Source: Borrelia hispanica CRI (lineage in GTDB: Bacteria; Spirochaetota; Spirochaetia; Borreliales; Borreliaceae). From it: a DNA stretch of 64,000 nt. Below the pieces are notes generated by a model. The model was not told where the DNA came from, ran no database searches, and saw only the letters and a list, made by a program, of their open reading frames with translations. The DNA lies in assembly GCF_000500065.1 (NCBI RefSeq), contig NZ_AYOU01000164.1:62001-126000 (forward strand), given 5' to 3'. The position numbers were made by a program, and so were the translations under genes. Positions 18,680-28,621 of this stretch are shown one piece after another (positions within the stretch are counted from its first letter, which is position 1; every line of letters starts with the position of its first letter).

Positions 18680-21382
18680 ATGTCTAATATTACTATAGAA
18701 AGATTAGATAATATCTTGCAAGAGGATAAATGGACAAGAATAGTTGTTAACAATTATTCTCTTGCTAAGATAAAGGAATTGGATGAGTTAATAGATAATA
18801 TAATTTCTGAAAATTTAACAGAAGAAGCTTTGGATATTTGTGGCAAGCATTTAAAAGATATCAAGAAGAGTATTGCTGGTCTTTATATTTCAGGAATGCT
18901 TATATATAGTAGAAGGCCACTTAATGATATGAGTTTGCTTACAGTTGTAGATTTGTTTTCTCAGAACTTAAAGTGGTCTCTTGTTGAGCATATATGTCAC
19001 AAAATGCTTTTAACTTCTGAGAATAAGCATGCACTCTATACACTTGCAAAGATATATGCACAAAATAATGAAAATGATAAGTTGCCAAATATTTGGATGC
19101 GTATTGTTGAAGCTGATGTTGATGATACTGTTTTTGTAAGACAACTTGCTACTCATTATGAGAATGTTGATTTGCAAAAATCGATATATTTTTTTAGAAA
19201 GGCTATTTATCGTTTTATAGATAAAAAACAAATGTCAGGTATTAGAGAAATATGGTCTAAGTTAATAAGATATGTCTCTGATGATTTTGATTCCTTTTTG
19301 TTAATCCTTCAGAAAGTTGAAAAAGAACTTGGTTTTAAAAAGGTAGTGGTTCTTTACGAAGATTTATATGAACATTATTCTGTAAGTGGCAATATCGATG
19401 AGACAATAGAAATTTTAAAAGGAATTTTGAAACTTGATAATAAAAATCAGAAAGCAAGAGAAAATTTAGTGATTTTTTTAAGGGAAAAGTATAAGGATGT
19501 TAATAATATAGAAGAGTATCTTGAAAAGTCTGATATTGAGAATTTAGACAAAAACTTTGTTGATGTTTATTCTGATTTTGAGAAATATTTGTTTTTTGCT
19601 AAGGGCAATTTCGTTTATCATCAGACTTGGTTTGTAGGAATAGTTAAAGATGTAAATGATCAGGGTATTTTAGTTGATTTTGTATCTAAACGTGGACATT
19701 TTATTAGTTTTGATATGGCTATATCTGCTTTATCTCCTCTTGAGAGGGAAGATATTAGAGTTTTAAAGGCTATTAAACCTAAAGAAGAGCTTGTTGAGCA
19801 TCTAAAGAGAGATATTGAATGGGCGTTAAAAGTGATTATTAAAAGTTATAAATCTATTGATCTTAAAGGGATTAAAAGAGAACTTGTCCCAAGTTTAATG
19901 ACGCAGAGTGCCTGGAATTTGTGGAGTGTTAAAGCCAAACAAATTTTAAAAGATAATCCTCATTTTGTTATGGCATCTGGGAAAGCTGACTGTTATATAT
20001 ACAATGAGCGAGCTTCTAATTTCAATGAAAAAATTTATGATAAATTTAAGGTAGAAAAAGATTTTTATAAAAGATATGAAATTTTTATGCATTATTATAC
20101 TGCTGGTGGTGTTGTAAAAGATTCACATATTGAAGAAGAAATGCTGAATTATTTTTTGATTTATGTTAATAATTTTGCAAAAGTTGATCATTATGTTATA
20201 AGTTCTTATGTGATACTTAAATCTTTAAAAAATTTTGATGATAAGATTGCTTTAAAAATTAATATTGAAAGAGATATTAATTTAGAAGTTCTCTTAAAGG
20301 AATATTCTAAGAGTATAGTTGATCTTTTTGAGGCTATTTTGAATGCAGATATTAAAAAGGAATTGATATCTTTGATTAAAGAAGAATTGGTTGATTGGGT
20401 TGCTTATTATAAGCAGCTTTTTCCTTGTTATGTGAATAAAAAATTGATTGATTCTCTTTATAAAGAAGATATAAAAGAAATAGAACATCTTTTTAATTAT
20501 GTTACAAAGAATTATAAGATGTATAAAGATGCTTATATTTGGATTTTAAAACATTATACTTCTTATTCTCTTAATTTGGATTATTCTGATGCAGAGTTAT
20601 TGGTAAATTTGATTAAGATTTTAACAGATAGTGTTATTAAAATTAATAATAAAAATAATTCTGTTGCTAATAAGCGAATTTATAAGATGGTAAGTAATCT
20701 TTTAATTAAAGATAAATATCTTAGTATTGTTTTAAGTAAGGTTATGGATGAGGAACTTGCTAAGAGGATATATATGACTTGTTTTTACATAAGAGATTTT
20801 CCGCCAAAAGATCTAATACATATTAAAACTGCAATAAGAACTGTATTTGGTAATATTGAATTTGAAGACGAGAAGATGCAAGTTTCAGGAGATAAGGTTG
20901 AGATAGGGTTTTTAACCATTTTAAGTTCTCTTAGCAAAAAGCAAAAAGAATTGCAATATTTAAAAGATGTAGAAATACCAGAAAATTCGAAAGAAATTGG
21001 TAAGGCACGTGAACTTGGTGATTTAAAAGAAAATGCAGAATATCATTCTGCAAAAGAGAGACAACAGTTTTTAACAAAGAGATTAAATACTCTTATGTCT
21101 GAGATAGATGTTGCTAAGGTTATTGATATTAAAGAACTTCAAAGTTCTGTTGTTGGATTTGGAACAAAAGTTACTATGATTAATAAAGATACAGAACGAG
21201 AGGAGTCTTATTTAATATTTGGTCCTTGGGAATCAAATCCTGATGAAGGTATTATATCTTATAAATCACCTTTTGGGGAAAATTTGTTAGATTCTAAAGA
21301 AGGTGATAATCTTGATTTTGTTATAAATAATACTCATTTTCAATATTATGTTAAGAAAATAGAGCCTGCCAAAATTAATTGA
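18680..21382 (+). CDS. greA: GreA transcript-cleavage factor fused to a long TPR-like N-terminal region
   Basis: GreA rescues backtracked RNA polymerase by stimulating transcript cleavage. Here the GreA module is only about residues 735-900 of 900. Its coiled coil carries the acidic tip ([20 protein letters not shown], with the Asp and Glu of GDLxEN) and the C-terminal globular part includes [14 protein letters not shown] and [12 protein letters not shown] segments. The first 300 residues are helical TPR-like repeats ([20 protein letters not shown]). A conserved-looking [18 protein letters not shown] block sits near 315. Borrelia GreA proteins are known to be about this long; ordinary GreA is about 158 residues. 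ATG 18680 follows AGGAGAG. recA starts 10 bases after the stop. Confidence 0.92.
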   Translation: MSNITIERLDNILQEDKWTRIVVNNYSLAKIKELDELIDNIISENLTEEALDICGKHLKDIKKSIAGLYISGMLIYSRRPLNDMSLLTVVDLFSQNLKWSLVEHICHKMLLTSENKHALYTLAKIYAQNNENDKLPNIWMRIVEADVDDTVFVRQLATHYENVDLQKSIYFFRKAIYRFIDKKQMSGIREIWSKLIRYVSDDFDSFLLILQKVEKELGFKKVVVLYEDLYEHYSVSGNIDETIEILKGILKLDNKNQKARENLVIFLREKYKDVNNIEEYLEKSDIENLDKNFVDVYSDFEKYLFFAKGNFVYHQTWFVGIVKDVNDQGILVDFVSKRGHFISFDMAISALSPLEREDIRVLKAIKPKEELVEHLKRDIEWALKVIIKSYKSIDLKGIKRELVPSLMTQSAWNLWSVKAKQILKDNPHFVMASGKADCYIYNERASNFNEKIYDKFKVEKDFYKRYEIFMHYYTAGGVVKDSHIEEEMLNYFLIYVNNFAKVDHYVISSYVILKSLKNFDDKIALKINIERDINLEVLLKEYSKSIVDLFEAILNADIKKELISLIKEELVDWVAYYKQLFPCYVNKKLIDSLYKEDIKEIEHLFNYVTKNYKMYKDAYIWILKHYTSYSLNLDYSDAELLVNLIKILTDSVIKINNKNNSVANKRIYKMVSNLLIKDKYLSIVLSKVMDEELAKRIYMTCFYIRDFPPKDLIHIKTAIRTVFGNIEFEDEKMQVSGDKVEIGFLTILSSLSKKQKELQYLKDVEIPENSKEIGKARELGDLKENAEYHSAKERQQFLTKRLNTLMSEIDVAKVIDIKELQSSVVGFGTKVTMINKDTEREESYLIFGPWESNPDEGIISYKSPFGENLLDSKEGDNLDFVINNTHFQYYVKKIEPAKIN

Positions 21383-21392
21383 GAGAGATAAG

Positions 21393-22484
21393 ATGTCAAA
21401 ATTAAAAGATCCAATGGATGATTCTTTAAAAAATAAATTGAACAAAGAAAAAGCCATTGAACTTGCTAGAGTGCAAATAGAGAAGGATTTTGGAAAAGGA
21501 AGTCTTATTAAAATGGGAGAATCTCCTGTAGGTAAATATTTAGAGAGCATACCTAGTGGTTCTATTTTGCTTGATGAGGCAATTGGTATTGGTGGGTATC
21601 CAAGAGGCAGAGTAGTAGAAATTTTTGGTCCTGAGTCTTCTGGTAAGACTACTCTAACTCTTCAAGCAATTGCTGAGATTCAAAAGACAGGTGGGATTGC
21701 AGCTTTTATTGATGCTGAACATGCTCTTGATCCTGTTTATGCAAAGGCCTTGGGTGTTAATATTAATGAACTTTGGCTTAGTCAACCTGATACAGGAGAA
21801 CAAGCCCTTGATATTGCTGAATATTTAATTAGGAGTGGTGGAGTTGATTTAATTGTTGTTGATTCTGTTGCGGCTTTGACACCACAAGCAGAAATTGATG
21901 GCGAGATGGGTGATACTCAAATTGGGCTTCAAGCAAGACTTATGAGTAAGGCTTTACGGAAAATTACAGCCATACTTTCAAAATCTAATACTTGTATTAT
22001 GTTTATTAATCAAATAAGAATGAAAATTGGTTTAGTCTTTGGTAGTCCAGAGACTACTACTGGAGGAAATGCTTTGAAATTTTATTCTTCTCTTCGTCTT
22101 GAAGTTAGAAAAGTTGAGCAAGTTATAGGCAGTTCTTCAGATAATGTTATTGGTAACAAGATAAGAGTTAAAGTTGTTAAAAATAAAGTGGCGCCTCCTT
22201 TTCGTAAAGCAGAACTTATAGTTTATTTTGGAAAAGGTATTTCGCGTGAGGCTAGTATATTAGATGCTGCTATTAAATATAATTTGGTGCAAAAATCAGG
22301 TTCTTGGTATGCTATAGGAGATGATAACTTAGGACAAGGTAGGGAAAATGTTATTGATTATCTTTTTAAGGAAAAAGCCCTTGCAAATGAACTTGAAAAT
22401 AAACTTAGAAAAATAATATTTGAAAATCCTAGTCAAGATTCTCTTACGGTTGATATTTCTAAGAATGAGGAAAATAAAGAATAA
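21393..22484 (+). CDS. recA: Recombinase RecA
   Basis: This DNA-dependent ATPase performs strand exchange in recombination. In Borrelia, which lacks a classical LexA/SOS response, it acts chiefly in repair and recombination. The 363-residue protein has Walker A (GPESSGKTT), Walker B ([12 protein letters not shown]), the MAW-like segment, loop 2 ([12 protein letters not shown]) and the C-terminal lid. Length is normal. The start ATG 21393 follows GAGAGAT close after the greA stop, so recA may be read from the upstream promoter. No LexA-like operator is seen. scpA follows after 14 bases. Confidence 0.98.
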   Translation: MSKLKDPMDDSLKNKLNKEKAIELARVQIEKDFGKGSLIKMGESPVGKYLESIPSGSILLDEAIGIGGYPRGRVVEIFGPESSGKTTLTLQAIAEIQKTGGIAAFIDAEHALDPVYAKALGVNINELWLSQPDTGEQALDIAEYLIRSGGVDLIVVDSVAALTPQAEIDGEMGDTQIGLQARLMSKALRKITAILSKSNTCIMFINQIRMKIGLVFGSPETTTGGNALKFYSSLRLEVRKVEQVIGSSSDNVIGNKIRVKVVKNKVAPPFRKAELIVYFGKGISREASILDAAIKYNLVQKSGSWYAIGDDNLGQGRENVIDYLFKEKALANELENKLRKIIFENPSQDSLTVDISKNEENKE

Positions 22485-22498
22485 AATAAGAAGAAATT

Positions 22499-23269
22499 AT
22501 GAGTTTAGATAATTATTTGATTGTTTGTAATGATTTTAAAGGAGAAATAGGAATCTTTTTTGATTATATAAGAAATAAAAGGGAAATTCTTAAAACTTTT
22601 AATTTAAATAAAATAATAGAAGATTTTTTGGTGTTTTCTGAAAATATTGAAATGGATATTAGAGAATTAATTAAATTTTATTCTTTTATAACTAGTTTGC
22701 TTTATTTGAAAACTCAAATACTCTATCCAGTTAAGTTAAAAGATCGAAAATTTGTTGAAAGAGAAATAGTGAATAAATTGATGAAATTTAGTGATAAATA
22801 TGTGATGTCTAAAAAGTTTGTTCGAAAAAAAGATGAAGTATGTTTAGATATATCTAAATCTTCTTTTTTAAAGGAAAATGTTGTCTTTTTAAAAAATATA
22901 GATGATGCTAAAAATTATATTGCTAATATTAATGAAATTAAGAGTAAAGATAGGACAATGAGGGTAAGTAAAGAACGAAATGATATTTTATCTGATAGGT
23001 TTAGGTTTAATATTGTCTTAGGTACTTATGATGCTAAGATTGCAGATAAAAAAACTAAAATTATGTCACTTTTGGCTAAAGAGGATAAGTGTAGATTTGA
23101 ACTTTTATTGAATTTAGATGATCAATTTTACTTTTTGGAGAGATTTTGTTATTTTTTAATCGTTCTTGAATATAAAATGTCAAATGTTATAGATTTAGTT
23201 TATATAAATAATGAATTAATTGTAATCAAGGGAAGAGGTATTGACGAATATAAACAGCAAAGGGCTTAG
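22499..23269 (+). CDS. scpA: Segregation and condensation protein A-like (ScpA)
   Basis: ScpA is the kleisin that bridges SMC heads in chromosome condensation. The 256-residue protein is divergent but follows the ScpA N-terminal pattern: FKGEIGIFFDYIRNKREI matches FEGPLDLLLxLI, followed by IEDFLVFSE and a SLLYLKTQILYPVK segment like LLEIKSRxLLP. A C-terminal winged-helix-like part follows (KTKIMSLLAKEDKCRFELLL). The immediate downstream rluB is a common ScpA neighbour, but the usual scpB between them is missing. The 3' end overlaps rluB by 29 bases. Moderately sure of the family. Confidence 0.75.
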   Translation: MSLDNYLIVCNDFKGEIGIFFDYIRNKREILKTFNLNKIIEDFLVFSENIEMDIRELIKFYSFITSLLYLKTQILYPVKLKDRKFVEREIVNKLMKFSDKYVMSKKFVRKKDEVCLDISKSSFLKENVVFLKNIDDAKNYIANINEIKSKDRTMRVSKERNDILSDRFRFNIVLGTYDAKIADKKTKIMSLLAKEDKCRFELLLNLDDQFYFLERFCYFLIVLEYKMSNVIDLVYINNELIVIKGRGIDEYKQQRA

Positions 23270-23987
23270 AGTACATGTTTTTTTAGCAGAAAAAGGTATA
23301 GGTTCTAGGAGGTTTTGCGAAGAGCTTATAAAAAAAAATCTTATTAAAGTAAATGGCATTTTTGCTAAACTTGGAGATAAAGTTTTCTTAGGTGATAGGG
23401 TGGAGTATGGAAAACAAGTATTTGTTTTTCAAGATGCCAAGGTTGTAAATAAAATTTATATTGCTCTTCATAAACCTATAAATTACCTTTGTTCAAATTT
23501 TGATCCAAGGGGAAGAAAATTAGCAATATCTTTAGTGCAGCCTTTATTTAAAGAACGTTTATTTTCAATTGGTAGGCTTGATTTTAAAAGTTCTGGTCTT
23601 TTGCTCTTTACTAATGATGGTCAGTTTGCAAATAGTATTGTGCATCCAAAGAGTGAGATAGAAAAGGAATATATTATTGAGTCAAAGAGGGTTGTTAGCG
23701 AAGATTTGCTTGTTAATTTTAAGAATGGAATAAAAGTTGGTAATGAGCTTTTTAAGTTAAAATCTTACGTTATGCTTGGTAATAATACGGCCAAGTTAAT
23801 TTTAACAGAAGGTAAAAATAGAGAGATACGTAAAGTTTTTTTAAGTAAAAATATTTTTTTAAAAAAAGTGCATAGAGTTAGAATAGGTAATATTACATTG
23901 AATAATTTGAAAGAAGGACAAATTAAGGTTTTGTCTTTAGCTAAAATTAATAAATTAAAGACTCAGTTTTTGGAGGCATTGATGTGA
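23241..23987 (+). CDS. rluB: rRNA pseudouridine synthase, RluB/RsuA family
   Basis: This enzyme isomerises uridine to pseudouridine in rRNA. The 248-residue protein has an N-terminal S4 RNA-binding domain (RVHVFLAEKGIGSRRFCEEL) and the catalytic domain with the RsuA-family motif GRLDFKSSGLLLFTNDG, in which the Asp is the nucleophile. A KEYIIE strand and EGKNREIRKVF follow. The start is TTG 23241 with GGAAGAGG just upstream, inside the 3' end of scpA. The stop overlaps the cmk start (ATGTGA arrangement), so translation of scpA, rluB and cmk is probably coupled. RluB versus RsuA specificity cannot be told from sequence alone. Confidence 0.9.
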   Translation: MTNINSKGLRVHVFLAEKGIGSRRFCEELIKKNLIKVNGIFAKLGDKVFLGDRVEYGKQVFVFQDAKVVNKIYIALHKPINYLCSNFDPRGRKLAISLVQPLFKERLFSIGRLDFKSSGLLLFTNDGQFANSIVHPKSEIEKEYIIESKRVVSEDLLVNFKNGIKVGNELFKLKSYVMLGNNTAKLILTEGKNREIRKVFLSKNIFLKKVHRVRIGNITLNNLKEGQIKVLSLAKINKLKTQFLEALM

Positions 23988-24640
23988 TAATAGCAATTGA
24001 TGGACCTTCAGCTTCAGGGAAAAGTTCTGTTTCAAAAGCATTGAGTATGAAATTGGGTTTTAAATTTATTAGTTCTGGTTATTTGTATAGAATAATAACT
24101 TTAATTGCTCAAAGATTTACTTTAAATGAATATGATTTGCTTAATGAGAGTAAGCTTGTGGAGCTAATATCTCAAAATGATATTAAATATAATGATAATG
24201 CTTTTCTTTTAAATGGTGTTGATGTTATAAGTCATATTTTAACTGAAAAAATAGATTTTCAGGTTTCTCTTTATTCTTCTTATGTAAATATTAGGGAGAT
24301 TGTGAATAAAAAATTAAGAGAAATAGTTAAAATTCAAGGTGATGATTATATAATAGAGGGTAGAGATATTACTACTGTAGTATTTCCAGAAGCTAAGATT
24401 AAAATATATCTTGATGCTTCTGTTGAAGTGCGAACTTTAAGACGGTATAATCAAAGGGATGATGATATGGCTTTAATTGAACTGGAGCAGGCACTTGAGA
24501 AACGAGATGCAATTGATCAAAATAAAGAGTATGGTAAATTGAAGTTGGGTAAAGAGGTTTTTTATATTGATACAAGCTATAAAAGTTTAGATGATGTATG
24601 TGATATTATCATAAAGACGTTTAATTTGAAAAAAAAGTGA
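23984..24640 (+). CDS. cmk: Cytidylate kinase
   Basis: Phosphorylates CMP and dCMP in pyrimidine nucleotide supply. The 218-residue protein has the P-loop IAIDGPSASGKSSVSK at the N-terminus, the CMP-binding region (YIIEGRDITTVVFPEA) and the lid arginines (RTLRRYNQRDD). Length is normal. The start is GTG 23984, overlapping the rluB stop by four bases. rpsA follows, a cmk-rpsA order conserved from Proteobacteria to spirochaetes. Confidence 0.96.
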   Translation: MIIAIDGPSASGKSSVSKALSMKLGFKFISSGYLYRIITLIAQRFTLNEYDLLNESKLVELISQNDIKYNDNAFLLNGVDVISHILTEKIDFQVSLYSSYVNIREIVNKKLREIVKIQGDDYIIEGRDITTVVFPEAKIKIYLDASVEVRTLRRYNQRDDDMALIELEQALEKRDAIDQNKEYGKLKLGKEVFYIDTSYKSLDDVCDIIIKTFNLKKK

Positions 24641-24653
24641 TAGAGAGGTGAGA

Positions 24654-26315
24654 ATGGAAAATCAAGAAGATTTACAAGAAAATTATCTAAAGGTTCTTGA
24701 GAAGGTAGAACTGGGTAGTAGTGTTTCTGGTATTGTTATAAATATTATGAAAGATTATGTACTTGTAGATATTGGTTATAAGTCTGAAGGTTTTATTAAA
24801 ATTGATGAATTTGAGACCATTCCAAATGTTGGCGATAAACTTGATGCAATAGTGACAAAAGTAGGAGGAGAATTAGGTTTGGTTCTTAGTGTATCGAAAC
24901 TTGATTCTCTTAATTTGCAAGATAAAATTGATGAATATATTGCAAATAAAAAAGTACTTAAAGGCAAAATTTTAGTTGAACTTTCAAGTGGATATAAAGT
25001 TCAGATTAATGATAATATTACTGGGTTTATGCCATTTTATTTAAGTTCTCAATTGAGAGATGAAAAATTAAAAAGAGGTTCTATAGTTGAATTTTATGTT
25101 ATTCAGGCAGATAAATCTGATGGTCTTAGGCTTATTCTTGATAGGCGGACTTTAGAGAGAGAGCGAGAATTTTTGAAGCGAAAAGAGCTTGTTAGTTCTT
25201 ATAGTGAAGGGGATATAGTTGATGGTATTGTTGAGAAGATTACAGATTATGGTGCTATTATAAAGATTAAGAATCTTGTTTTAGGAGTTTTGCATAAAAG
25301 GAATATTGCATTTAATCGTGTTGAGAATGTTGAGGATTTTATTCATGTTGACGATAAATTAAGATTGAAGATTATTAAGCTGAGTGCAAATACAGGCAAA
25401 ATGGAATTATCCCTTAAGGCTTTAAAGGTAAATCCTTGGGATTCTGTTGAATCTAAATATAAGGTTGAGAGTATTGTAAAGGGAAAGATTGTTAAAATAT
25501 TACCTTTTGGTGCTGTTGTTGAACTTGATAGTGCAATATCAGGATTTCTTCATATTAGTAATTTTTCTTGGGTCAGATCCATAAAAAGTCCTCAGGAGTT
25601 AGTAAAGGTTGGACAAATTGTAGAGGTTAAGATTTTAGAGATAGATAAAGAAAATCAAAAAATTTCTTTAGGTATTAAACAAGTCAATGAGAATCCTTGG
25701 AATAATTTGGCTGATAGATATGGTGTTGGGAAGGTTGTTCAGGGTGTTGTTAAAAATATTACCAAAACTGGTGCTTTTGTAAATATAGAAGAGGGCATAG
25801 ATGCATATATTAGTAAATTTGATATCTCTTGGGTTGAAGAAGTTAGTCCTGAGAAATATTTTGAGATTGGTAGTTCTATTAGTGGTAAAGTTATAGAATT
25901 TGATGCAAAAAGACAAAATATTAAGTTGGGGATTAAACAATTAGAAGAAAATCCTTGGGATGATTTTTCTAAGAGTTATAAAAAAGGTGATGTTCTTGAA
26001 GTTGAAATTATGGAAAAGAAATCGAAGGGGGTTCAAGTAAGAGTTTATGGTAAAATTATGGGATTTATTAGTAAAATTCAACTTGGAGATACAAAAGAGT
26101 CTAGTTTGGAGACTTTTGAAAAGTTAAATGTTGGGGATAAAATTAAGGTTATAATTACCAATATTGACTTTAAGAATAAATTGGTTTTGCTTTCTTATAA
26201 GGCATATAAGGAACAAAAATCAAGTGAAGAAATTTCTTCTTATCTATTTAAGGAAGATGATGAGGAATCTTATAAGCCATTTGCAAATCTTTTAAAGAGG
26301 GATTCTGATGCTTAA
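24654..26315 (+). CDS. rpsA: Ribosomal protein S1
   Basis: S1 binds mRNA and helps load it onto the 30S subunit. Starting at ATG 24654 (MENQEDL) with AGAGAGG upstream, the protein is 553 residues, close to the six-domain S1 of E. coli. Six S1/OB repeats are visible, starting at about residues 17, 98, 184, 271, 358 and 444; the later ones carry the G-hI-(S/H) pattern (GAVVELDSAISGFLHISN, GAFVNIEEGIDAYIS). GTG 24648 is a weaker alternative start. The gene follows cmk by a few bases, and its 3' end overlaps the next gene by 8. Confidence 0.95.
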   Translation: MENQEDLQENYLKVLEKVELGSSVSGIVINIMKDYVLVDIGYKSEGFIKIDEFETIPNVGDKLDAIVTKVGGELGLVLSVSKLDSLNLQDKIDEYIANKKVLKGKILVELSSGYKVQINDNITGFMPFYLSSQLRDEKLKRGSIVEFYVIQADKSDGLRLILDRRTLEREREFLKRKELVSSYSEGDIVDGIVEKITDYGAIIKIKNLVLGVLHKRNIAFNRVENVEDFIHVDDKLRLKIIKLSANTGKMELSLKALKVNPWDSVESKYKVESIVKGKIVKILPFGAVVELDSAISGFLHISNFSWVRSIKSPQELVKVGQIVEVKILEIDKENQKISLGIKQVNENPWNNLADRYGVGKVVQGVVKNITKTGAFVNIEEGIDAYISKFDISWVEEVSPEKYFEIGSSISGKVIEFDAKRQNIKLGIKQLEENPWDDFSKSYKKGDVLEVEIMEKKSKGVQVRVYGKIMGFISKIQLGDTKESSLETFEKLNVGDKIKVIITNIDFKNKLVLLSYKAYKEQKSSEEISSYLFKEDDEESYKPFANLLKRDSDA

Positions 26316-26910
26316 AAATAAATTTTTTATCGGTATTCTTGCAGTTATTATTTTTGTAGGAATTATTATTTATTTTTATGATTTTACGGATATAAATTAT
26401 GTCAAGGAAGGAGGAGAAATAGTAGAAAATCTTGAGCGAGATTTAAGTCTTTATTTGAAATCAAAAAATACTGAAGAAAGGAAAGATTTAGAATCTAAAA
26501 TAGAAAAGGCTTTAAACAGTATAGATGATATTACTTATGAATTTCTTTCACGGTTTTATCTTGCAAAGTCTACTTATTCTCAGAGTAAAGGTTTGTATGA
26601 AGAAGCTCTTAAAGATTTAGATATTGTTATTGCTTCGAAATGGATTGAGCGAGAATTAGCTTATATTAATAAGGCTGTGATTTATGAAAAAATAGGACAA
26701 GTAGAACATGCTTTGTTAATGTATGATAATGTGATTAATCAAACTAAATTAGATTTTATGAAAATTAGGGCTTTGCTTGGAAAGGCAATATTACTTGAAT
26801 TACAAGATAAAAAATTGGCTATTGATATATATGAGAAAATTGCTAGTTTTTCTTATGAAGATAACTTGTATATTAATATTGCTAAAAATAAGCTTTTTCA
26901 GCTTAAATAA
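26308..26910 (+). CDS. Membrane-anchored TPR protein, YfgM-like
   Basis: The 200-residue protein has one N-terminal membrane helix (IGILAVIIFVGIIIYFY) and then helical repeats (YEEALKDLDIVIASK, INKAVIYEKIGQVEHALLMYD, GKAILLELQDKKLAIDIYE). This layout resembles YfgM, an inner-membrane TPR protein that helps secreted proteins leave the Sec translocon. Resemblance is in architecture only, so function is inferred. The ATG overlaps the rpsA stop by eight bases, indicating coupled translation. Confidence 0.75.
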   Translation: MLKNKFFIGILAVIIFVGIIIYFYDFTDINYVKEGGEIVENLERDLSLYLKSKNTEERKDLESKIEKALNSIDDITYEFLSRFYLAKSTYSQSKGLYEEALKDLDIVIASKWIERELAYINKAVIYEKIGQVEHALLMYDNVINQTKLDFMKIRALLGKAILLELQDKKLAIDIYEKIASFSYEDNLYINIAKNKLFQLK

Positions 26911-26916
26911 TTTGAT

Positions 26917-27705
26917 TTGGTTTTTTATTTAAATGTGCAAGGAGGATTTAGTTATATTATATTTTTAAGTGTATTTTTTTTTATATTTGGTTGTGGAATT
27001 GAAGATATCGTTTTAGTTGATTCTCCTTCTGTAGTTGATAGTAGAGCTTCTAGGGATATTTTGGCTTTTAAATTACCTTATGGGTATTTTGATAAGAGTA
27101 GTAATGCTAAGGTTAGAGGTTTTGATATATATTATAAATTTTATCCAGAAGGTGCAAATCATAATTTTAGTGGTTTTGCAAGAAGTGTTCAGAGAGATTT
27201 TGATGCATTAAAGAGTGTTTTTAATAATGTTAGTGCATTTAATGTGAGAGGGTTTTATAAAATAAATTTAGATAGAGATCGTTTTTCAGGAAGTCCTACC
27301 TTAAAATTGGATAAAAGTTGGATTCAAGGTAAATTTCCTTTATATATTGAACTAAATTTTGAAAATTTAAGAAAAAGTATTCCTGGTTCAGCGTTTATTA
27401 CTATAAGGAAGGGTAATGATTCTTCATCTCCTATTCTTAGAGAGATTAGGAATATGTACAGATCTTATGTTGTTGATGGTTTTTATACTGAATTTTTTGA
27501 TGTTTTGAAGAAATCTAAAGTATCAGATAGTAAAGATAGACCATTTGATCTTAAACATATTAGTGATAGCTTTTTTACAAGAGATGTTTCTCCCAAGTAT
27601 AATTTAGTGATTTTTGTTATGGCAGCAGGTAATGCTATTGAAGGTGATTTATATAGTGTTATTGTTAATTTAGGGACTTTAAACAGTTTTGAATTGTCAA
27701 ATTAG
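26917..27705 (+). CDS. Putative lipoprotein, unknown function, uncertain start codon
   Basis: I do not recognise the family. The frame opens near TTG 26917 and the N-terminus is a hydrophobic signal ending in a lipobox (FIFGC), so this is likely a lipoprotein of about 235 mature residues. A strong AAGGAGGA at 26939-26946 lies inside the frame; the codons at the right distance downstream are ATT (26956) or ATA, with no in-frame ATG/GTG/TTG. GTG 26935 and TTG 26917 lack ribosome sites. The mature part has mixed strands and helices (DIYYKFYPEGANHNF, WIQGKFPLYIELNF). It lies in a run of envelope-related genes. Confidence 0.72.
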   Translation: MVFYLNVQGGFSYIIFLSVFFFIFGCGIEDIVLVDSPSVVDSRASRDILAFKLPYGYFDKSSNAKVRGFDIYYKFYPEGANHNFSGFARSVQRDFDALKSVFNNVSAFNVRGFYKINLDRDRFSGSPTLKLDKSWIQGKFPLYIELNFENLRKSIPGSAFITIRKGNDSSSPILREIRNMYRSYVVDGFYTEFFDVLKKSKVSDSKDRPFDLKHISDSFFTRDVSPKYNLVIFVMAAGNAIEGDLYSVIVNLGTLNSFELSN

Positions 27706-27718
27706 TTGAAGGTAAGGT

Positions 27719-27997
27719 ATGTTAGCATTTTTTTTTCATTTAATTTTAACTAATATTATTATTTCTTTTATAGTAAGTTTTTTTGTTGTTTTTTTTGGTA
27801 TACTGCGATTTAAGTTTTTACTTATTTATTTTATAAGTTTTTTGGGAAGTGTTTTATTTTTATTTTTTATTCCTCTTTTTTATTCCGGTTATTATGATAG
27901 ACAGATAGATATTTTATTTTATTTGTTTCCAATTATTGGTTCAGTAGTTTTGGTATCTTTATTAAGATTTTCTGAGAGGAGTAAGAATGATTTATAA
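27719..27997 (+). CDS. Small multi-pass membrane protein, unknown
   Basis: A 92-residue, very hydrophobic protein with about three membrane helices (near 5-27, 30-53 and 64-82) and a charged C-terminus (RFSERSKNDL). No family recognised. It starts at ATG 27719 after AAGG and its 3' end overlaps the Maf-like gene by 11 bases, so the two are probably translated together. Confidence 0.68.
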   Translation: MLAFFFHLILTNIIISFIVSFFVVFFGILRFKFLLIYFISFLGSVLFLFFIPLFYSGYYDRQIDILFYLFPIIGSVVLVSLLRFSERSKNDL

Positions 27998-28586
27998 AGA
28001 GAATTTTGAAATTGCACTTGTATCAAATTCCCTTGCTAGAATTGAATTTTTAAATGCTTTAAAGCTTAATTTTGTTTCTCTTAGTGTTGATATTGATGAA
28101 GATTTGATCATCAAATCTGGTGAGATGGAAATTACAAAAAAGATATCGCTTATTAAGCTTACTAATGCCATTGAAAAATATGGAAAAGATAAATGTTTAA
28201 TTACTGTTGATACTTTAGTAAAAAATGATTCTATTTATATTGGCAAAATACAAGATGAAAAGGAAGTTTTTGTTAAAATAATGGAATATAGTAATAAGCT
28301 TGTTGAGGTTGAAACGAGTTTATGTATTTTTATTCCAGTAAAAGAAAAAATAGTGAAAGCTTGTGAAGTTTCATTTATTAAATTTAGAGAATTAACTCCT
28401 GATATCGTTTATCATTATATTTCTCTTGGATATTGGAAAGATAAGTCTGGAGGTATAAGTCTTAAAAATGGTGTTGCAGATATATTGATTGAATATATTA
28501 ATGGTAATTATTCAAACATCGTAGGCTTACCAATTGGATTGTTTTATGATATTCTTATTAAAGAAAATGTAATTTCCGCTATATAA
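27987..28586 (+). CDS. Maf-like nucleotide pyrophosphatase, divergent
   Basis: Maf proteins hydrolyse non-canonical nucleoside triphosphates. The 199-residue protein follows the Maf order: an N-terminal IALVSNSLARIEFL in place of LASxSPRRxxLL, then VDIDE, the catalytic-Asp motif LITVDTLV, GKIQDEKEV, DKSGGISLKNGVADILIEYI and NYSNIVGLP, which closely matches the family C-terminus. The first motif has lost the proline and one arginine, so substrate handling may differ. It overlaps the membrane-protein gene upstream; rpsB begins 35 bases downstream. Confidence 0.78.
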   Translation: MIYKENFEIALVSNSLARIEFLNALKLNFVSLSVDIDEDLIIKSGEMEITKKISLIKLTNAIEKYGKDKCLITVDTLVKNDSIYIGKIQDEKEVFVKIMEYSNKLVEVETSLCIFIPVKEKIVKACEVSFIKFRELTPDIVYHYISLGYWKDKSGGISLKNGVADILIEYINGNYSNIVGLPIGLFYDILIKENVISAI

Positions 28587-28621
28587 GTAGTGAGTAATAG
28601 CGAGGGATTTGGGAGGTTATT

